This document shows positions 60,625 through 64,000 of a DNA stretch of 64,000 nucleotides, piece by piece; the stretch's first letter is position 1; the number at the start of each line of letters is the position of its first letter. This DNA comes from Plasmodiophora brassicae (taxonomy: Eukaryota > Endomyxa: Phytomyxea > Phytomyxea > Plasmodiophorida): assembly GCA_036867785.1 (NCBI GenBank), contig CP145420.1, forward strand, positions 1,196,906 through 1,260,905. The letters run 5' to 3'. The position numbers were made by a program, and so were the translations under genes. Under the pieces are notes generated by a model. That model was not told where the DNA came from. It saw nothing but the letters and a program-made list of their open reading frames with translations, and did no database searches.

Positions 60625-63600
60625 CCTGTAATAAGCCCCGAACCCTGAATTCGATGGCTTATGACCCCGAACCCCGATTTCGAGGCATATCCGGGGTCTT
60701 AATAAAAGACATAGGGCTAAATTTAGATGTTTGGGGTCTTATTAGGAATTCCACATAACGTTTTGCTGTTTTTTTTGGTGCACGGACTACGCGGCGGTGC
60801 CGCGGCGCAAGCTCATTGACTCATTGTGCATTGTCGAATGGTGTTGTAGTGCTTCTGTGCGAATGTCATCGATGCTGGAAGAGCTCCGTGAGCTATCTGG
60901 GCTGCTGAAAGATGATATTATAACACCTTCGGAGTTCGATGATATGAAACGAGCGCTTATCGCCCGATACAAGGGATCAGGCAACACAGGTCCCAGCGAC
61001 AACAGTCACCTCGAGGAATCGAGTGAAGGTCAGCGAGTTTTTGCCACGAACGTTCGTGAATAACTGTCTCTCTCGTAGACGTGAATGGAAAGCAAGAAGC
61101 AAGACCCGCATCGTGTGCGTCTTCGTCAGACAGAACTCTTGACCCTTTCCGTCCTGGCTCTGCTGCTCACAGTACGTGTTGTGGTTACTTGTTCGTTCTT
61201 GAACTAATGACGTTTGCTGACAGGTAGTTCATCGAATGCAACGTCCGGAAAGACTGTGACGTCGCAAGCGACTCTGCATAAATACTTCGGGCCGTCCATG
61301 TTAATGTCCCGTGGCTCCGGCGAGATATTCGTGTCCTCCAAGTGTCCAGCTATGGTCAAGGACAGGTTCACATGCTCTGAATGTGATAAACGCTGTCAAA
61401 CCAAACAAGCCCTGATTTCCCACATGAAAACGCACAAGGTCGAGGAAGAATGTATGCCGAATGGAGTTTCTACGCCCAATATTGTGCCTTGTGTGATAAT
61501 TCGTGGTTGTGTCATAGACCAAGCAAATCCCCAGCCTGATGAACAACGGGTTGATGGCCCTTCGTCGAAGCGCCAGCGTTATTCGTTTGAGCGCAAGGTG
61601 GATATTATCAAAGAAGTATTGGACACGCAGCGTCCTAGCTCGGGTGAGAAGCGGTCTCGTGCGCTGGCGGTTCAACTTGTATCCGATGATACTGGTATAC
61701 CTGCAACGACCATCGCAAGATGGATGAAGAACGAAGATCAACTACGTGACCGTGTGGCTTCGTCGGCCGATCGTGCCAAGAAGTCCTCGTACAATCGCTG
61801 TTGGTTGAAGGACTTGCGGCACCTCGAAGAGGTGCTTGCTCGCGAGATCCGCAAAGAGAGGGCGAAAGGTGGTTCCGGGTTAACCGTCAAAGGTAACCGT
61901 TTTAACTGTGTAATTCCAGGTAGGAAAATATCGAAGAACTGGTCACTCTCAATGGCCAGGCAGATTCGTCGAAGGCCGAACATCGTAAATCCAAACAACG
62001 CGAAGGAGATTAAGCTCTCGTATGGGTGGTACTATCATGGGTTCCTTCCGAGGCACGATTTCTCCATCAGACGCGGGAACAACCGAAAGAAGATTGATGC
62101 AGTAGCATACAAGCCCATCGTTTACGAATTTCATCAACTACTCGCGAAACGCAATTCCAGTCGTAGTGTATTTCCACATTCCATGTTCAACTTCGATGAG
62201 GTCCATTCCGCCTAGATGCTCTGTATTGCACTTCTTTGATGCTTTGCAGGTTCCTCTTCCATTCGTGAATGATGGTGACAGACGGACCGTTGACGACGTT
62301 GGCACAAAGCGAGTCTGGATCAGGCAGCCGGGTGCGGGAGATGAAAAGCGGCAGGCGACACTGTTCCTCTGCATTGGGGCGGATTGTGAGGTCCAACCGC
62401 GACCCCATGTCATATTTCGCGGCAAGGGTACACAGATTCTCCGATCTGACGAGCCGAATCAATGGGTGTGTTCTTCACTGGACGCTTCAAATCAACTTCT
62501 AAGTGCCATTTGTCACAGGACTCCAGGGTGTCGGTCCATTTTCAAGAAAACGGATGGGTTGACACCAAGACCGCTGTAAACATCGCGAAGGTCATGCAGC
62601 AAGATCCTGCGTTCGTAAACCCTGACGAGAATCGGACCTTCCTCTGCGACAACCTTCAATCCCACAAGGCACCAGAGTTTGTCGATTCGATGAAGTCCTT
62701 GGGCGAAATCGTGCTGTTTCCGCCAAACGTTACTGATTTGTTGCAACCTGGTATGTATTTCGTTCACCTTGATTTTCCCATGCTAATTGTCGTTGACAGT
62801 CGATGCCGGCGCCGGTCGGATGATGAAATATCTGATCGCATCGCGGCTTGATGCGCAGATGGACGATGACGCTGCGTTCTCATCCAAATGGTTAGGAGGA
62901 AAGTTCACGGCTTCCGAGCGTCGCGTCCTCATTACCAACTGGGTGGGTGAAGCGTGGGAGCGGTTGTGTCAAGCGGGGTACATTCATAAGTACTTCGAGA
63001 AGACCGGTTGCCTGCTTGGTACGGTGGGTGCGGATCCCGGCAGGATCAAGATCCAGGGTCTTGATGAGTACCGGTTTATCCCGAACGTCCCGTTCATAAT
63101 TAACGTCGATGACGGGACAGATTCCGACAGCAGCGACAGCGGCGAATTTTCTGAAGGCACCTACAAGGCCGCAGACCCTAGTTCATCGGACGAGGACGCG
63201 CCTATCCTGTCGTATGAACCCGGACAAAACCGTTTTCGTGAAGGCGACTATGTCGAGGTGTTCGACTCCGATGGCCAGCCGCTACTCACCGGCTCTGTTA
63301 CTGCACCGCGTACCTCTCTACACGGACAGCCTGTGCCCGACGGCCACATCGTGGTCGTTATCGCACGACTGCACACTACAAGTTGTCTGGGCGTGGATCA
63401 CTTTGGAGAACCTGTTGGCGTCGGAGGATATACTGCCGTCCCTGTGAATCGAGCATTCCTGTGCTGCGACAAATAAATGTTCCGTTTCTTGTTGTTTGGG
63501 CTAATCGGGACCAGTCTGTGGTTGAATTACGCAACGTAACTCCAAGTATAAACTGTGCTCCTGATAAGACCCCAAGCACTGAACCTACCCAAAAAATATT

Positions 63601-63625
63601 TCACAATAAGACCCCAAACCCTCAC
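60625..63625 (+). mobile_element. pogo/Tigger-type DNA transposon next to the telomere
   Basis: Contains a full transposase gene. Both ends carry repeated GGGGTCTTA motifs: 60693 and 60733 on the left, and their complement AAGACCCC at 63566 and 63608 on the right. Spacing is 40 bases on the left and 42 on the right, in inverted orientation as expected for transposase-binding terminal repeats. Looser related motifs (ATAAGCCCCGAACCC, ATGACCCCGAACCC) occur around 60630-60675. The outermost boundaries and target-site duplication are not certain, because the right end runs into telomere sequence at ~63630. Confidence 0.75.
60863..63476 (+). CDS. pogo-type DDE transposase with C2H2 finger
   Basis: Exon 1 starts at the ATG at 60863 (MSSMLEELRELSGLLKDD) and gives a SHOCT-like short helical domain (ITPSEFDDMKRALI). 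A ~195-base intron ends at 61224. Exon 2 begins with QATLHKYF, which fits a PCNA-binding PIP box, and one C2H2 finger (CSECDKRCQTKQALISHMKTH). A helix-turn-helix region follows (FERKVDIIKEVLD; TGIPATTIARWMK). The DDE_1 catalytic core has FNFDEV, LFLCIGADCE...IFRGKGTQI, LCDNLQSHKAPEF and LLQPVDAGAGRMMK, giving the three acidic residues. The C-terminus is acidic (DDGTDSDSSDSGEFSEG). Introns near 62215-62250, 62480 and 62755 are needed to join the frames. All catalytic residues survive. Confidence 0.82.
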
Positions 63626-63631
63626 AATGCT

Positions 63632-64000
63632 CTTAGGGTTTTTAGGGTTTTAGGGTTTTAGGGTTTTTTAGGGTTTTAGGGTTTTAGGGGTTAGGGTTTT
63701 TAGGGTTTTTTTAGGGCTTAGGGTTTTTTAGGGTTTTTTAGGGTTTTAGGGTTTTAGGGTTTTAGGGTTTTAGGGTTTTAGGGTTTTAGGGTTTTAGGGT
63801 TTTAGGGTTTTAGGGTTTTAGGGTTTTAGGGTTTTAGGGTTTTAGGGCTTAGGGTTTTTTAGGGTTTTTAGGGTTTTTTAGGGTTTTTAGGGTTTTTAGG
63901 GTTTTTAGGGTTTTAGGGTTAGGGTTTTAGGGTTTTAGGGTTTTAGGGTTTTAGGGTTTTAGGGTTTTTAGGGTTTTAGGGTTTTAGGGTTTTAGGGTTT
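63632..64000 (+). repeat. Telomere repeat array (TTTTAGGG type)
   Basis: About 370 bases of TTTTAGGG repeats, with variants TTTTTAGGG and TTTTTTAGGG, single-unit TTAGGG steps and two GGGCTTAGGG units. The G-rich strand reads towards the window's right end, as expected at a chromosome's right telomere. The inner 250 bases are more irregular and the outer part is nearly uniform, the usual pattern from centromere-side to tip. Confidence 0.97.

Overview
The window is the right-hand end of a eukaryotic chromosome. The last ~370 bases are TTTTAGGG-type telomere repeats read towards the end. Everything to the left is GC-rich, gene-dense DNA, with many genes broken by short GT-AG introns of mostly 42-76 bases. 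Prp8, BBS7 (so a ciliated or flagellated stage), a pogo-type transposon and protist-style receptors point to a unicellular eukaryote. GC content, small introns and an 8-base TTTTAGGG telomere fit a plasmodiophorid (Rhizaria) such as Plasmodiophora. That species call is inference; no marker gene here proves it.

1-19.3 kb, all minus strand: a tyrosinase-fold secreted protein, cut by the window edge, that has lost most copper ligands; BBS7 in 14 exons; then four tandem paralogues (A-D) of a secreted or membrane receptor-like family. Each paralogue has a jelly-roll-like ectodomain, a second extracellular domain, one membrane helix and a low-complexity tail. The duplication unit is ~3.1-3.5 kb, and between A/B and B/C it carries its upstream spacer.

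19.7-32.8 kb: a five-finger C2H2 protein with a SAM-like N-terminus, biosynthetic threonine dehydratase, a charged protein of unknown function, a zone of inverted and shrunken copies of nearby genes, a class C GPCR-like receptor with a bacterial-type solute-binding ectodomain, a decayed copy of that receptor's last intron, and an APC-type amino-acid transporter.

33.1-45.6 kb: Prp8, the core U5 splicing factor, with about 19 introns, then a second large membrane protein joining a solute-binding-like ectodomain, cysteine-rich GCC repeats and many membrane helices.

45.6-64 kb, subtelomere: little ordinary coding. It holds two ~1.4-1.5 kb palindromes, a smaller palindrome, dispersed repeats, a reverse-transcriptase relic, an ankyrin-like ORF, an intronless seven-helix protein, a Crypton-like tyrosine recombinase, a membrane J-protein, and a pogo-type DNA transposon whose right end lies within ~20 bases of the telomere array.

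The most unusual features are the recurring hairpin-forming inverted duplications built from coding-like DNA, the four-copy receptor array, the two fusions of bacterial nutrient-binding modules to eukaryotic membrane domains, and the copper-ligand-less tyrosinase. Exon boundaries were worked out by eye from splice signals, reading frame and remembered family conservation, so individual junctions may be off by a few bases.
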